Below, in pieces: positions 46,890 through 58,005 of a stretch of DNA of 64,000 bases (position 1 is its first letter; the number at the start of each line of letters is the position of its first letter). A model generated the notes under the pieces. That model worked only from the letters and a program-made list of their open reading frames with translations. It was not told the DNA's origin and made no database searches. Source of the stretch: Elmis aenea (lineage: Eukaryota > Arthropoda > Insecta > Coleoptera > Elmidae). Position numbers and translations under genes: made by a program. The stretch covers positions 62,830,108 to 62,894,107 of the forward strand of contig OX393577.1 in the NCBI GenBank assembly GCA_947652605.1. Reading direction: 5' to 3'.

Positions 46890-47930
46890 GGGTTTGTGAT
46901 CACGCGAACAGCAAAAAAAAAGGTATATCCCAGTTAACTTACTTTAAAAACTAAACTGAGATCCAAGGACTTTAAGGATGTTACAAAAAGGATACACAAA
47001 AATCCTAGACATAAAAAAATTTAAAACTTTACTTGATAGGGTGGTAAAAAAACGTTTGATTATTCCCAAATAAAACAACTGAGGACGAATAAGATTTTAG
47101 GGAAATGTTTTAAATAGTTTTAAATCCACAGATTGGTTCTATTAAAATGTGTGCATTTGCTTAGTACCTACTTTTTACTATACTAAATCGATAAATACAT
47201 GTAATCTAATATAAATAAGTTTATTTATAAGTCTTATTAAAAAATTAAACCATACATCAAATAATTTCCCAAGAAAATGCTTCAAAGATATTCATTCTTT
47301 TAAGCTTCCATTTTGATTGTATTCTCTACAAAGTAGATGCCTATAGTTCTGCACACAATATTGTCCAGATTTTTTTCTCTACAAGCTATTACAATCATTG
47401 CTTTCTTTTCAAAACTGGCTGTACAATCGATTATCAAAATGAGATTTTGTACCTTGCCTGTCAAAAAATGCAATTTTTTTGAGATTCTCACATATTTGGA
47501 CACAAATATTTCGGTGATTATGTTACCGTTCAAGTGTGTACTTTAAAATGACTAGTTATTTCATGGAATACCTATTTCAATAGTTTTCTATTCCATACTT
47601 TATCAATTTATTCCATAGATTACCGGCTTACGATCTGTGTGTTATGAAATATTTTGTGCTCAAAAACGGATGCTACGTTTTTTCAAATACTTAACACAAT
47701 TCTGTTTACATTTGAAATAGGATTATGTTAAAGGTCGGTTAAGGCTTTTTTTTATCATGATTAATTTTTAAAAAAAGCTTTAACCAACTTTTACCCTGAC
47801 CCTCGTTCGATTGGTCAGTAATTTAGGCGCAGGTTAAAGATTGTTTTTTTTTTTTTAGTATTTTGTGAGCCTACCACTATGTATCAATGTAAACAACTTC
47901 AAACTTCGGCCTGTATCTATTTATTTCATA
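46890..47930. other. No gene; small palindrome
   Basis: AAAGGTCGGTTAAGGCTTTT (47731) and TAAAAAAAGCTTTAACCAAC (47768) are complementary and flank a 13-base loop. Otherwise AT-rich, with frames that are not recognised. Confidence 0.4.
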
Positions 47931-47939
47931 TTTTATTTT

Positions 47940-48372
47940 GTACTGTGACGGATCGTACTGTACATAGACCGCACTGTTGGAGAAGAATACTTATTACTCG
48001 TATGTTTATTGTTATTAATTACGGCTCGTGATCGTCTTTGTAAGGTGGTTGTATCCTCAAACGTTGTTTTACGTAATACACAGGTCTAGAGCAATTATTA
48101 CACAGTAAGTAACAAATAAAACACAGCAATTTTAACAACAAACTCCTTTATTTCTCGATGGTTGGTTCTTAACTACCCAAGCGCGACCGCTTCCCTGTTC
48201 TCATCCCCTTTTTATTGTAGTTGTACCCCTGTCTTTCCTATAGGCACATTTACGTACGAGTAATATGTTCCTACTTAAAGATACTTAGGTACTAGGTATT
48301 ACCCATCAAATAATTTAAATATTCCATACTTTAACTAACGAGAAAGGTATTTTATAAAACACCGACATTACA
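47940..48372 (-). repeat. Possible solo LTR
   Basis: On the minus strand a segment starting TGTAATGTCGG has a TATA-like ACAATAAAAAGGGGATGAGA, a GC-rich stretch (GCGGTCGCGC), and GAAATAAAGGAG (polyadenylation-like) followed by a T-rich part. That is the order expected in a Gypsy or BEL LTR. No adjacent primer-binding site or internal coding region is present, and I could not find a matching 4-6-bp target duplication. Host non-coding sequence is the alternative. Confidence 0.3.
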
Positions 48373-48374
48373 CG

Positions 48375-48984
48375 CTTTAACGGTAACATAAACAAATAAT
48401 TATAAACTTAGCAGAGATTTTGCTTTTTTATCTGCATAATTACGTGCAGAATAACGCATCGTGACATACATCCTAAAAACTTTAAATTATTTGATTATAA
48501 ATTGAGTGTTTTAGGGTAAAAAACGATATAATACAACTCTATTACTTACTACAATGTATCCACATGAAGCGCAGTTATGGCTGTAACATCCTAAAATTAG
48601 GTAGTTACTTTTAATTTTATTAAAATATGCAAGTGCTAAACTTTTAATCTGAACTTAAGTTGTGCTGTTAAGCCACCGGCTCTGGTTAGTATACGACGCA
48701 GACAATTCGTAGTCATTTAATAAAATCCACTGCAAGTGCCCATAAAACGACGTATAGCAACTTTAAAATAGTAATTTCATGATGTACACCTAGCTCTTGA
48801 GCTCATAAAGTCGGATTTTGAGCACAAATTTTACTGCTCTGGAAGACCCCGGTAATTTTGCACAGTAGTAATTCGTATTCCCGGTAGTTAGGCTGACAAA
48901 CACCGCTGAAAGGGCGTCGCAATTTTGCATTATGTAGTCAAGTGGTTCCGCACAAAGTGGACGATATATTGTTAACGAAAGTTT
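48375..48984. other. No recognised gene
   Basis: Mixed composition. The minus-strand 111-codon frame at 48790-49125 crosses the edge of the following element and is chance. Confidence 0.4.
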
Positions 48985-48988
48985 TATA

Positions 48989-50867
48989 CAGGGTGATTGA
49001 TTGAGACCGGGCATTAAAAATATATGAAGAATGAAAAAGGGTATAGATCTGAAATTTTGGTTATGACCATAATGGCATCTGATCTGTTTATTGAAAATAT
49101 TTTTAAGATGGCGACACTTCCGCAAATACCGGAAGTTGGCGTCTACTTTTTTATTTTTAATACAATGGTCTATTTTTTAGTGCATTTTTGGATTCAAAAC
49201 GTTATTTTAGGGGGACTTTTATTAGCATTCCCTATACCTAAGTGGAGTCATTTTTTAGATTTTTGGACTTTTTTGAAAAATTTTTGATTTTCACCGTGAT
49301 GCTTAATATTATCTAACATGGCCATTTTTAAAGAAAAAACGCTTAAATTTAGACCATGCCTAGAAGAAACCTTGGACTACATCCTAGAATTTTTGCAATC
49401 GATGAATTACTTACAGGGTGTCCAAAATTTAATTTTCTTTTAATACAACTTCAGACCACTAAAACTCGTTTTTTTTAAATACAATGGCCAAACTTTTTTT
49501 TCATTTTCTAATGCAAAATTACATTCTGCATCAACCTGTATTAGCGTTTCCTATACCTATCTGCAAAAGTTTTCGAGTTATTAAGAATTTTTGATAGAGT
49601 TAAGAGAAATTGCAACATTTTTAAATAGTAAGCCTTGGAAATGACAGCAAATGCCAATATTAATAACTGTAAACCACTTTTATTGCGTTTGTCTGAAGCA
49701 TCCATGAAAATGTATAATCAAGAGTATTCAAACACGAATATTTTGAACTTATTTTATATTCATGAAGGATGTAACAAGATTATTGAAAGAACTTGCCGCG
49801 TGGTCATTCAGAGTTATCCTTATTTGACTGTAATGACCAGACAGAAATTTTAATGAATAGAATCAATTTTTTTTTCAATTTAGAAGAGTGAAATCTGCTT
49901 GTATTCGACCTAAGCGTGTGACAAATGATGAAACTAACAAAGTTAACATCCTGAGATATTTTAATGACCATTCTCAGCGATCAATTCGATTGGTAGCGCA
50001 AGACTCGGGTTTAACATACTATGCTGTACAAGCTACATTAAAAATACACAACTATTCGTTCACACTTTCAATAATCTTCTGAATTTGTCCAAGAATGTAA
50101 AATAAGTTCAAAATATTCGTGTTTGAATACTCTTGATAATCCATTTTCATGGATACTTCAGACAAACGCGATAAAAGTGGTTAACGGTTATTAGGTATTG
50201 GCATTTGTTGTCATTTCCAAGGCTTACTATTTAAAAATGTTGCAATTACTCTTAACTTTATCAAAAATTCTTAATAACTCGAAAATTGTTGCAGATAGGT
50301 ATAGGAAACGCTAATACAGATTGATGCAGAATGTAATTTTGCATTAGAAAATGAAAAAAAAGTTTGGGCATTGTATTTGAAAAAAACGAGTTTTGGTAGT
50401 ATGAAGTTGTATTAAAAGAAAATTAAATTTTGGACACCCTGTAAGTAATGCATCGATTGCAAAATATCCAGGATGTAGTCCAAGGTTTCTTCTAGGCATG
50501 GTCTAAATTTAAGCGTTTTTTTCTTCAAAAATGGCGGTGGTAGATAATATTAAGCATCAAGATGAAAATCGAAAAATTTTCAAAAAAGTCCAAAAATCTC
50601 AAAAATGGCTGCACTTAGGTATAGGGAATGCTAATAAAAGTCCCTCTAAAATAACGTTTTAAATCCAAATACGCAATAAAAAATAGACCATTGTATTTGA
50701 AATAAGAAAGTAGACGTCAACTTCCGGTATTTCCGGAAGTGTCGCCATATTGAAAATATTTTCATTAAACAGATCAGATGCCATTATGGTCATAACCAAA
50801 ATTTCAGATCCATATCCTTTTTCATTCTTCATATATTTTTAATGCCCGGTCTCAATCAATCACCCTG
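48989..50867. mobile_element. 1.88-kb element with ~800-bp inverted arms
   Basis: The tips CAGGGTGATTGATTGAGACC and the exact complement are flanked by TA (48987-48988 and 50868-50869). The left arm (48989 to about 49785) and right arm (about 50068-50867) are complementary throughout, with scattered differences and small indels. Inside each arm a second CAGGGTGTCCAAAATTT tip occurs (49412 and, inverted, near 50444), so a shorter TIR element is framed by a longer one. The single-copy loop, about 49860-50060, carries a helix-turn-helix frame. The TA target and architecture fit a Tc1/mariner-superfamily foldback derivative. Confidence 0.9.
49888..50082 (+). pseudogene. Transposase-like helix-turn-helix fragment in loop
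   Basis: An open frame of 64 codons, MKSACIRPKRVTNDETNKVN, continues ILRYFNDHSQRSIRLVAQDS and GLTYYAVQATLKIHNY. The pattern E-hNIL-hh---P--SIR-hA---GhS---VQ-hLK-H-Y is the N-terminal DNA-binding domain of IS630/Tc1-like transposases widespread in insects. In those, a conserved HPYKh motif follows; here the frame changes character at that point, because the right arm begins. The catalytic DDE domain is absent, so it cannot transpose. Expression as a DNA-binding peptide is conceivable but unsupported. Confidence 0.6.
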
Positions 50868-50869
50868 TA

Positions 50870-52063
50870 TATTGCGTAAAAGTCGGCGAGCCAAATCCGC
50901 TAAAGGTCGGTTTAGTTACAGTTTTACACAATAAGAGGGCAAATTTGACAAGCGACAACGATTAGTCGAATTGCAGAATCAGTAACACCTTGCAAAAGCA
51001 GGCTGACACCATGCATTAACTGTTAAAAACTCCTTAAAAACTTTAACTTTAAGAGTGGCCATAATATACCATGACGTAAGTAAATCAAACGATCACGGAA
51101 TCTTAGACCGTAAAATTTTACGTAATGCCAACCCACGCTTCGAATAGATATAAAACAAAAACGTCAAAACTTCCGTCATGTAAAATACACTAAATATTCT
51201 ATTGCGTCACAAAATCCGTCAATATCTGATATACATCCATCTTACAACGCACAGAACATGTGTTAAAATTATCTAGGAATGTCGAGAGTTCGTCCTGTTT
51301 ATCCTCAATTGACGCCCACTATCGGCAATCAAAATTGGTTCATAGACCACCAGTAAAACACTGGGTGCTTGGTACAGAGTTAATAACTGCATCTTAAAGA
51401 CACATAGATGTACTTTAACAATAACTCAATGAAGAGTCGGTAAAAATGTACAGGGAAGTATTTAAATTTGATATAAAATATGCACATACTTATTCTAATA
51501 AGATTCAACAGTGGTTCACGATCAGTTTTATTTGGTTTGCGCGTCAAAATTTTTAATAATAGGTGGGTTTTGGACCTACGAATCACAATTGAAATTTGTT
51601 TTTAACACATTTATCTCCAGAGCTCAAATATATTAACGACATGCATTAACAATCATTGCATGTACAATCATTAACAATAACCAGATATGTAGTAATACAA
51701 TTACTGCAAATATATTGTAGAATAAATTAGAGATACCACCTTAATTTGCAAATTTAACGACCCCCATATATTATATGACATTTATCTGTTAAATACGACC
51801 CTCAAATAACGCTTTTATATTATACATGATTTTCTACTACCAGTGAAATATGAAAATCATGTAGAGGCGTGGATTATCGGTTGAAAACCTGTACATTCTG
51901 ATATTTACCAGTAAAACAACAAACACACTTCTAGATTTTAATCAGTTGTAAAATATTACTTAAAAAACCGTTCCGAGTATCTGTGTGACATTAATTTATT
52001 GTTCACGCTATCCCTTTAAATATTTATCACAACAATCATCATAATTTCTTAATAAATTAAGTA
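50870..52063. other. No recognised gene
   Basis: AT-rich. Frames such as 51380-51586 (minus) have no motif, and no repeat was recognised. Confidence 0.4.
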
Positions 52064-52065
52064 TA

Positions 52066-52820
52066 CAGGGTGGCTGATTTTTCATTGTCCAGCTTATATC
52101 TGCTGAAATATTAAAGTTACCAAAAAAAGTTAAATGAGAAACTTATTAAACAAAAGCTGGTCTACAAAATTGTGCTAAAAATTTTGTTCCATAGCCTACC
52201 AGTTTTTCGGAAAAATATCCAACTTTTGTTTTTTAAATAGAACACCCGGTATATTTTTACAGAATCACATTCTAAATCAATTTCTCTTTACAATGATATA
52301 TCATAAGTACCATTTTGCTTTTAAATTATGCACAATATTTCAAAAAAGGAATGATTAAAGTCGGCTGTGATATTGTTTTATTTATTGCAAATACCTGTCA
52401 AATTTGTTTACATTAGCAAACACTTGTCAAATCAGACAAAAATAAGTGTAATTATAATTAAGAAAAATGTACCATACAAATAATATGAAAAAGTTGATAT
52501 GCTGTGCTGTTTCCACAGCCGGCTATAATAATTCTCTTTTTTTTTAATATTGAGCATAATTTAAAAGCAAAATGGTACTTATGATAGTATCATTGTGAAG
52601 AGAAATTGATTTAGAATGTGATTCTATAAAAATATACAGGGTGTTCTATTTAAAAAACAAAAGTTGGATATTTTTCCGAAAAACTGGTAGGCTATGGAAC
52701 AAAATTTTTAGCACAATTTTGTAGACCAGCTTTTGTTTAATAAGTTTCTCATTTAACTTTTTTTGGTAACATTAATATTTCAGCAGATATTAGCTGGACA
52801 ATGAAAAACCAGCCACACTG
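52066..52820. mobile_element. 755-bp foldback with nested CAGGGTG ends
   Basis: The tips CAGGGTGGCTG and the complement of CAGTGTGGCTG are flanked by TA (52064-52065 and 52821-52822). Arms of about 270 bp are nearly perfect complements (for example AAACAAAAGCTGGTCTACAA and AGAAATTGATTTAGAATGTG with their mirrors). Inside each arm lies a second pair of tips: the complement of ACCGGGTGTTC near 52240 and ACAGGGTGTTC near 52623. A 200-bp loop of AT-rich non-coding sequence separates the arms. Confidence 0.88.
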
Positions 52821-52824
52821 TATA

Positions 52825-53505
52825 AGGAATCATACGTATTTTCACGTCTTTCATTTTTACAAAACAAAAGGTTTAGATTTAGATTGCTTTACCATATTAA
52901 AAGTTTGTAGGGAAACTGTAAAGACTAGGGTTACTGCTGTTACCAAAAACTTTTTCCGTCGATATACTCCTGGGTTCACATATATTCAATCCAGGAGACT
53001 TACACCCTACAACATAACTAATAAAAAGCTATGCTGTAAACTTTATAAACTCGTTTCCATATATTCGTGAGACTAAATTTCAGAATACACTTGCTACAGA
53101 ATTAAACCACATCATTTAAAAAATACACAAAGCACGTCAATTTAAATATACACGAAACGTAATGAAGTAGAAAAAATTACGCGAGCCCAAAAACTGCCGG
53201 GATATTTGCTAATTTGCATACACGCGTTGACTTAATTAAAACAGAATATATAAATGCCCAACACAAGCCAATTTACCAGTGCTTCTTTCAAAGCTTAATC
53301 AGTTTTAATTAGAGATACATTCGTTCATACGCCTAATAAACTATTTTAAGGGGGTTGGCCTTTAAATTAATGAACACTGCCTCTACGAAATTTTCACTTT
53401 TAATTCGTTTATATATGCTAATGTCAAATCCCGGTTTAAGCCAAAACAATCTAAAGCCGGTTGCACAACGTTGCGTCAAAATCAAACGGATGATTAACCC
53501 TCGGT
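52825..53505. other. No recognised gene
   Basis: The 89-codon frame 52801-53070 starts inside the preceding element's tip and shows no motif. Otherwise AT-rich. Confidence 0.4.
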
Positions 53506-53507
53506 AG

Positions 53508-53725
53508 TTAGAGGTCTTTCAAGATAAACTGAACCGCGAAATGCGCAAAGAGAGGGGATGGTGGTTAAAATGTAGGCCTTTTTAAAAACGTTATATTACT
53601 ATAGAGTATAGGTTTATAACCCCGTTGTTGAAATAGAGATATGTTTTTATGTGGCGCAGTATTTTACGTTTTAGACTAATTTTGGTTTCTGCGTCACAGT
53701 TCAGTTTATCTTGAAAGACCTCTAA
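53508..53725. mobile_element. Short MITE with perfect 27-bp TIR
   Basis: TTAGAGGTCTTTCAAGATAA and the next seven bases at the left end are an exact inverted match of the right end (53699-53725). Imperfect complementarity continues inwards. If TA is the target, it lies at 53509-53510 and 53723-53724, which leaves GAGGTC tips. About 218 bp, non-coding. The perfect TIR suggests a young or constrained copy. Confidence 0.8.
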
Positions 53726-53729
53726 GCAA

Positions 53730-54496
53730 TATTTTTTTTACTATCGTTTGAAGGCTGTTAATTTGGACTGAAATTTCGGCTAACAAACTTATGCATTACA
53801 TAATACAGTATTATTGGTGATGCAGGCTACCCTTGACCACGAAGCCATCCAAAACCATTATTATTTTTCAGACATAAGACATAAAGCATGTCGCTACAAC
53901 GTGTGAACACAGTACATGTCAACTACCTCAACACATGTAATACATTAGCGATTATAAAATTGCTGGCAACTTCAAAGCTTTAATATCCCATAAATTATAC
54001 AAATCGCGACACCTTGTGTTTAACATTTTATTAGAACCACATGTCCCGACGACTATAAAACCCAACACCTTCGCCATTACACGACTGAGTTTCTAAGCAA
54101 GTTGCGGTTAGTGTTTAGGTCAATTATACGAATTCATTACGTGAAACTAATTTTGCAAAAACGTGCAAAGCAGTTGGTCACGTTTAACGCGTGCGTTAGT
54201 CTAATAATACAGAAACGAACAAGTGATGATTACATGAATCTTTCGACAGTGAGTACTTAAATCACACTTAATATTTAAAAAATATTATTAACAATAACAA
54301 AAAAGGGATAAAACTCTGTCTAAATATGTTGAACACGGTTTTGAGCTTACAGATAATAACTGAAAGAAAATACTACTCAAACATGAGAAGCCAAAGGTTG
54401 ATTTAAAAATCTATTACTAACAAAATTAACTGAAATGTTAGCACACGCAGTTCAGTTGCTTAAATATTAAATTTGCTAAACAAAATTTTAAAAAAT
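53730..54496. other. No recognised gene
   Basis: Apart from a TATA-like segment near 54052, nothing is seen. AT-rich. Confidence 0.4.
54050..54125 (+). promoter_or_regulatory. Weak core-promoter-like segment
   Basis: GACTATAAAACCCAACACC gives a good TATA box at 54053-54059, with a less AT-rich stretch after it. No clear initiator at the expected +1 and no downstream coding frame were seen, so this is only a candidate. Confidence 0.15.
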
Positions 54497-56554
54497 TCTA
54501 CTACCACTAACGTAAGTGACTCTTACCGTACAGCGAGGCCGCATGCATAGTAAGTGAGTCCTTACGCACGGCAAGCAAAAAGCACACTTTTCTAGAAATG
54601 TCAAAGTAGATGTACGTCAAAACTGACAAGACAACGTAATTACATGTGTATATTAGCCAAAAAGTCGTTAAAATAGTAGGTATTATGTGTTCGTAGAAAA
54701 TATAAGGTACATAACACGAGTTGTAAAGCAATTACGCACTATTATATTATAGAACTCCTTTTCGTGAAACTTTTCGTTGTGTTTTACAAAACCATCAACA
54801 AACTTTTGTGTAAATCCTGAAAATTTCCAAGATTCAGCAGTAAAAAAAACTATAACTATTTGCCAAAAGCAACAAGGTTTAATCAAGATGTGAATTTTTA
54901 GCAACTACATTTACTTAATCAATTCTGACGCCATAACAAACTAAAAGCTAGGGATGCCTAACAAATACTTAATTTTCAACACAACAATACCTTCAAAGTA
55001 GAAAAGTTTCACAAGAGGCGTTCGCCACATTACCCTAAGCAACAATTTCCAAGTAATGCAGACCCGTCAGTTTGAATTACTTACAACGTTGAGTCTACAA
55101 ACTTCTGTGTACAATTGAATTAATCTTTCACTGGAATTTCTTTATTTAAAGGCTTTGAGTAAATGTTAAAACGTCTGTACGAAACATGCTTCGTATGTTT
55201 TTCAAACTGCGCAATTTAGTTTAAAAGAAAGCCTACAAACGAAATTAAATTAAATTGAACTAATTTACAAAAAATTGCAAATAAATATTACACAAAAATC
55301 TAACTGGTAAAGAAAATTCTAAAATTGCTGCTTAAGAAAAGTCATGTGCGCATTTTTCTCCTTAAATTCTAAAAATCTAATATAAAAATACTTTCTGTCT
55401 GAGGAAATTTAAAGGTACCCAATTTTAATAATGGCCGGACATTTCTCACAGAAGAAAAATGAAAATGTTGTGGCGAAGATTTAAAACAACTTAAGTATGT
55501 AAAAATTTTGGCTACAAACTTGGATTTAAGTAGATCAATTTCAAAATGCAAGTGCAAAAGCATAATGATCAAATCGAACATAAAATATTTATATTTATCT
55601 TCTGACAGATAACGGCACATTAACACAAAAGATCAACAAATCGTATATTTTGCAAATAAATATACACTCCCCAGGACATCCAATCAAAGTGAAATTTAAT
55701 TCGCCGTTATGCGCCGCAATATACTTCTCGAATACTTGTAGAAAGCAGAAGGAAACAAACTGCCGATAAAAAACGTCGTCAGTTTATATAAACTACCGAT
55801 GCATACATATACATTTTGGCTCTGACGATGGCACATCTGCACTACGTTGGTTGGCTATATTTACATTATTACAGCACCGTGTTTATTATGATTGGTTGAT
55901 GCATTCTGTATTAGACTGCTAATTATGAAAGACCACTCGACGAACTAATTTTCTATTCTGAACTATATTTGAACATAACAGCAGGAATGTGCGTTATTTT
56001 TAGCGCCACTCGACATATCGATATTCGTTCTTATAGTACACGTTATGTGATTTGAATTAAGGAATAAGCAATGGTTTCAAAATTCCCATAACAAGCAATA
56101 AATACAGCACACATAGACAGCACAGATAAACGCAAAAGCTTTCAAAATAGTATATTACATAACAAGAGTTGTAAGAAGCATATTACGCAGTAGTGGAAAA
56201 GTTACCACGGAGCCGCGTAGCGGCGGATGCGTAATTGCTTTACAACTCGTGTTATGCAGCTTACTTTTTCTACGAACACATAATACCTACGATTTTAACG
56301 GCTTTTTGGGTAATATAAGTACAGATGTAATTACGTTGTCTAGTCAATTTTGACGTAAGCCTACTTTGACGTTTCTAGACAAGTGTGTGTTTTGCTTACC
56401 GTGCGTTATAACTCACTTACTATATGCAGTGTTTGACGTAAGGCTACTTCGATCTTTCTAGACAAGTGAGCGTTTTGCTTACCGTGCGTTAGGACTCACA
56501 TACTATGCATGCAGGCTGTGCGGTAAGAGTCGTTTACATTAGTGATCGTAGAGA
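54497..56554. mobile_element. 2-kb foldback element
   Basis: The left arm 54497-54739 and right arm about 56228-56554 are complementary: CACTAACGTAAGTGACTCTT at the left tip, AGTAAGTGAGTCCTTACGCA, AGGTATTATGTGTTCGTAGA and CACGAGTTGTAAAGCAATTA. The right arm is longer because it has an 83-bp internal duplication. At its inner edge a separate hairpin (56159-56190 against 56228-56256) is capped by GAGCCGCGTAGCGGCGGAT. The 1.5-kb interior has only unrecognised frames. Terminal flanks give no clear target duplication, so the superfamily is unknown. Confidence 0.75.
56351..56516. repeat. 83-bp tandem duplication in foldback arm
   Basis: TGACGTAAGCCTACTTTGAC at 56351 and TGACGTAAGGCTACTTCGAT at 56434 open two units sharing TTTCTAGACAAGTG and GTTTTGCTTACCGTGCGTTA. 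The other arm has a single unit. Confidence 0.85.
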
Positions 56555-56559
56555 AATTG

Positions 56560-58003
56560 TAATTAAATATAAAACTGTCGATTATGGCGTTCGTCTAAAA
56601 CAAGTTTCAGAATTTTTCTATAATTCTTAAACTATTATATCAACAGATATTTTGAAATTAAAATTGCAAACACACATCGAATTTATTCAGCACCATCAAA
56701 ATTGCCTACTCTTTTTCCAAAAGACCCAAAAATTTCAATGTGAAATCCAAAATAGATACGTTAAGACTTACATCAGAGAATTTGGTGGAAATGTTCTTAT
56801 TCCTGTTGTAGTACATTTAATACAAAAAAATTACATGACAAAACTTTCATTAATGTTACACTTTATATGCATGCTTATTAACATTTGTCAATAAATTAAT
56901 CCTTGCTTCGTGCTTTTCTAAACCAAATAGGGAAACAGTTTATTCCCAATAGGGGAGATAATTTGCATCACCGGGTGTTTGATGTTCCCAATAAGTCAAA
57001 CCCCATGGGAAACCAACAACTCCACACAAACTTTTTAATTACATTTTTAATTTTCCAACAGCGAAAAACCCTAAATTATTTAGTAAACAAATTAAACATA
57101 ACAAACAATTATTTTTTTCATGAACTCCTGCAAACTTTAAGCTTTAATAGCGTTTCTGAAAGCTCATCATTCTGACTTCCGTTTAAATGTAAGCATTCAC
57201 CTGAAAAGCGTGTGTATAAAAGCCGAAATATAAACTTTAAGAAAATGTTTACAATCGCATTCCCCACTAAATCCAAACATTAACATTTACTGTGAAGCCA
57301 CCTCGAATTACAAAAATAACATTTCCAACTGACATGCTAAACAAAGACCTGCAACCTATAAACATTAAAAGGCCCCACTGACGAGAGTGATTTTACAGCT
57401 GACAAATTTCAAACACGGAGCCAAGCTGTTACAAGTTTTTCTTCCACGGACTAGCTTCGCCCCGTCTTTTAGCAGCTGTTTTATTTGGACTGTTTAATTT
57501 ATATTGAAATCTTTGTTCTCCGTTTATTAGCCATAACGAAACAGAATATAAAATGTCGCGAGCACTGTCTTATTAAACTTAAAGCAGACGTTATATTTCA
57601 TTTCGGACTATTTTCTATCGTTCTTCGCCGAGTTAAAATTAGATTGGATACTAAGGCATGTTGAAAAGATTATAAATCAGGGATTTTCAAAGAAAATTAC
57701 GCTTCCGAAGAGTTTTTATATAATTTGGCGTTGCTTCCGTTTCTGCAGTTAACTCAATAAGGCTTAAAAAGAAAGCAAGAAATGTGAATGCACAACCAAG
57801 ACTTTTTTATTGGACGTTTTGGCGATTATTCGTTTCTTATATTGTTCTACCCATCACAAAATTCAAATACCAAAATAATTTAGCTTACTTTTTGAATACG
57901 AATTTTTCACAACTCGCCGATTCACAACAATATTATCTGTTACTCTGAAAGTACTTGCCTTCAAAGATATTTATCTGTACTTGTAAATAGGTAAGCCATT
58001 ATT
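56560..58003. other. No recognised gene
   Basis: The frames at 56652-56894 and 56903-57175 have no known motif. 57350-57620 is somewhat GC-richer. TATA-like GTGTATAAAAGCCG occurs at 57210, with no supporting features. Confidence 0.35.
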
Positions 58004-58005
58004 AT

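Noticed and set aside
48790..49287. Open frames of 111 and 87 codons at the left edge of the long inverted-repeat element
   Set aside because: They cross or lie in the repeat arm and have mirror images in the other arm; no protein similarity recognised.
49635..49853. 72-codon frame in the left arm as a possible transposase C-terminus
   Set aside because: The C-I---CR-h pattern is too weak, and it lies upstream of the HTH frame, the wrong order for one transposase.
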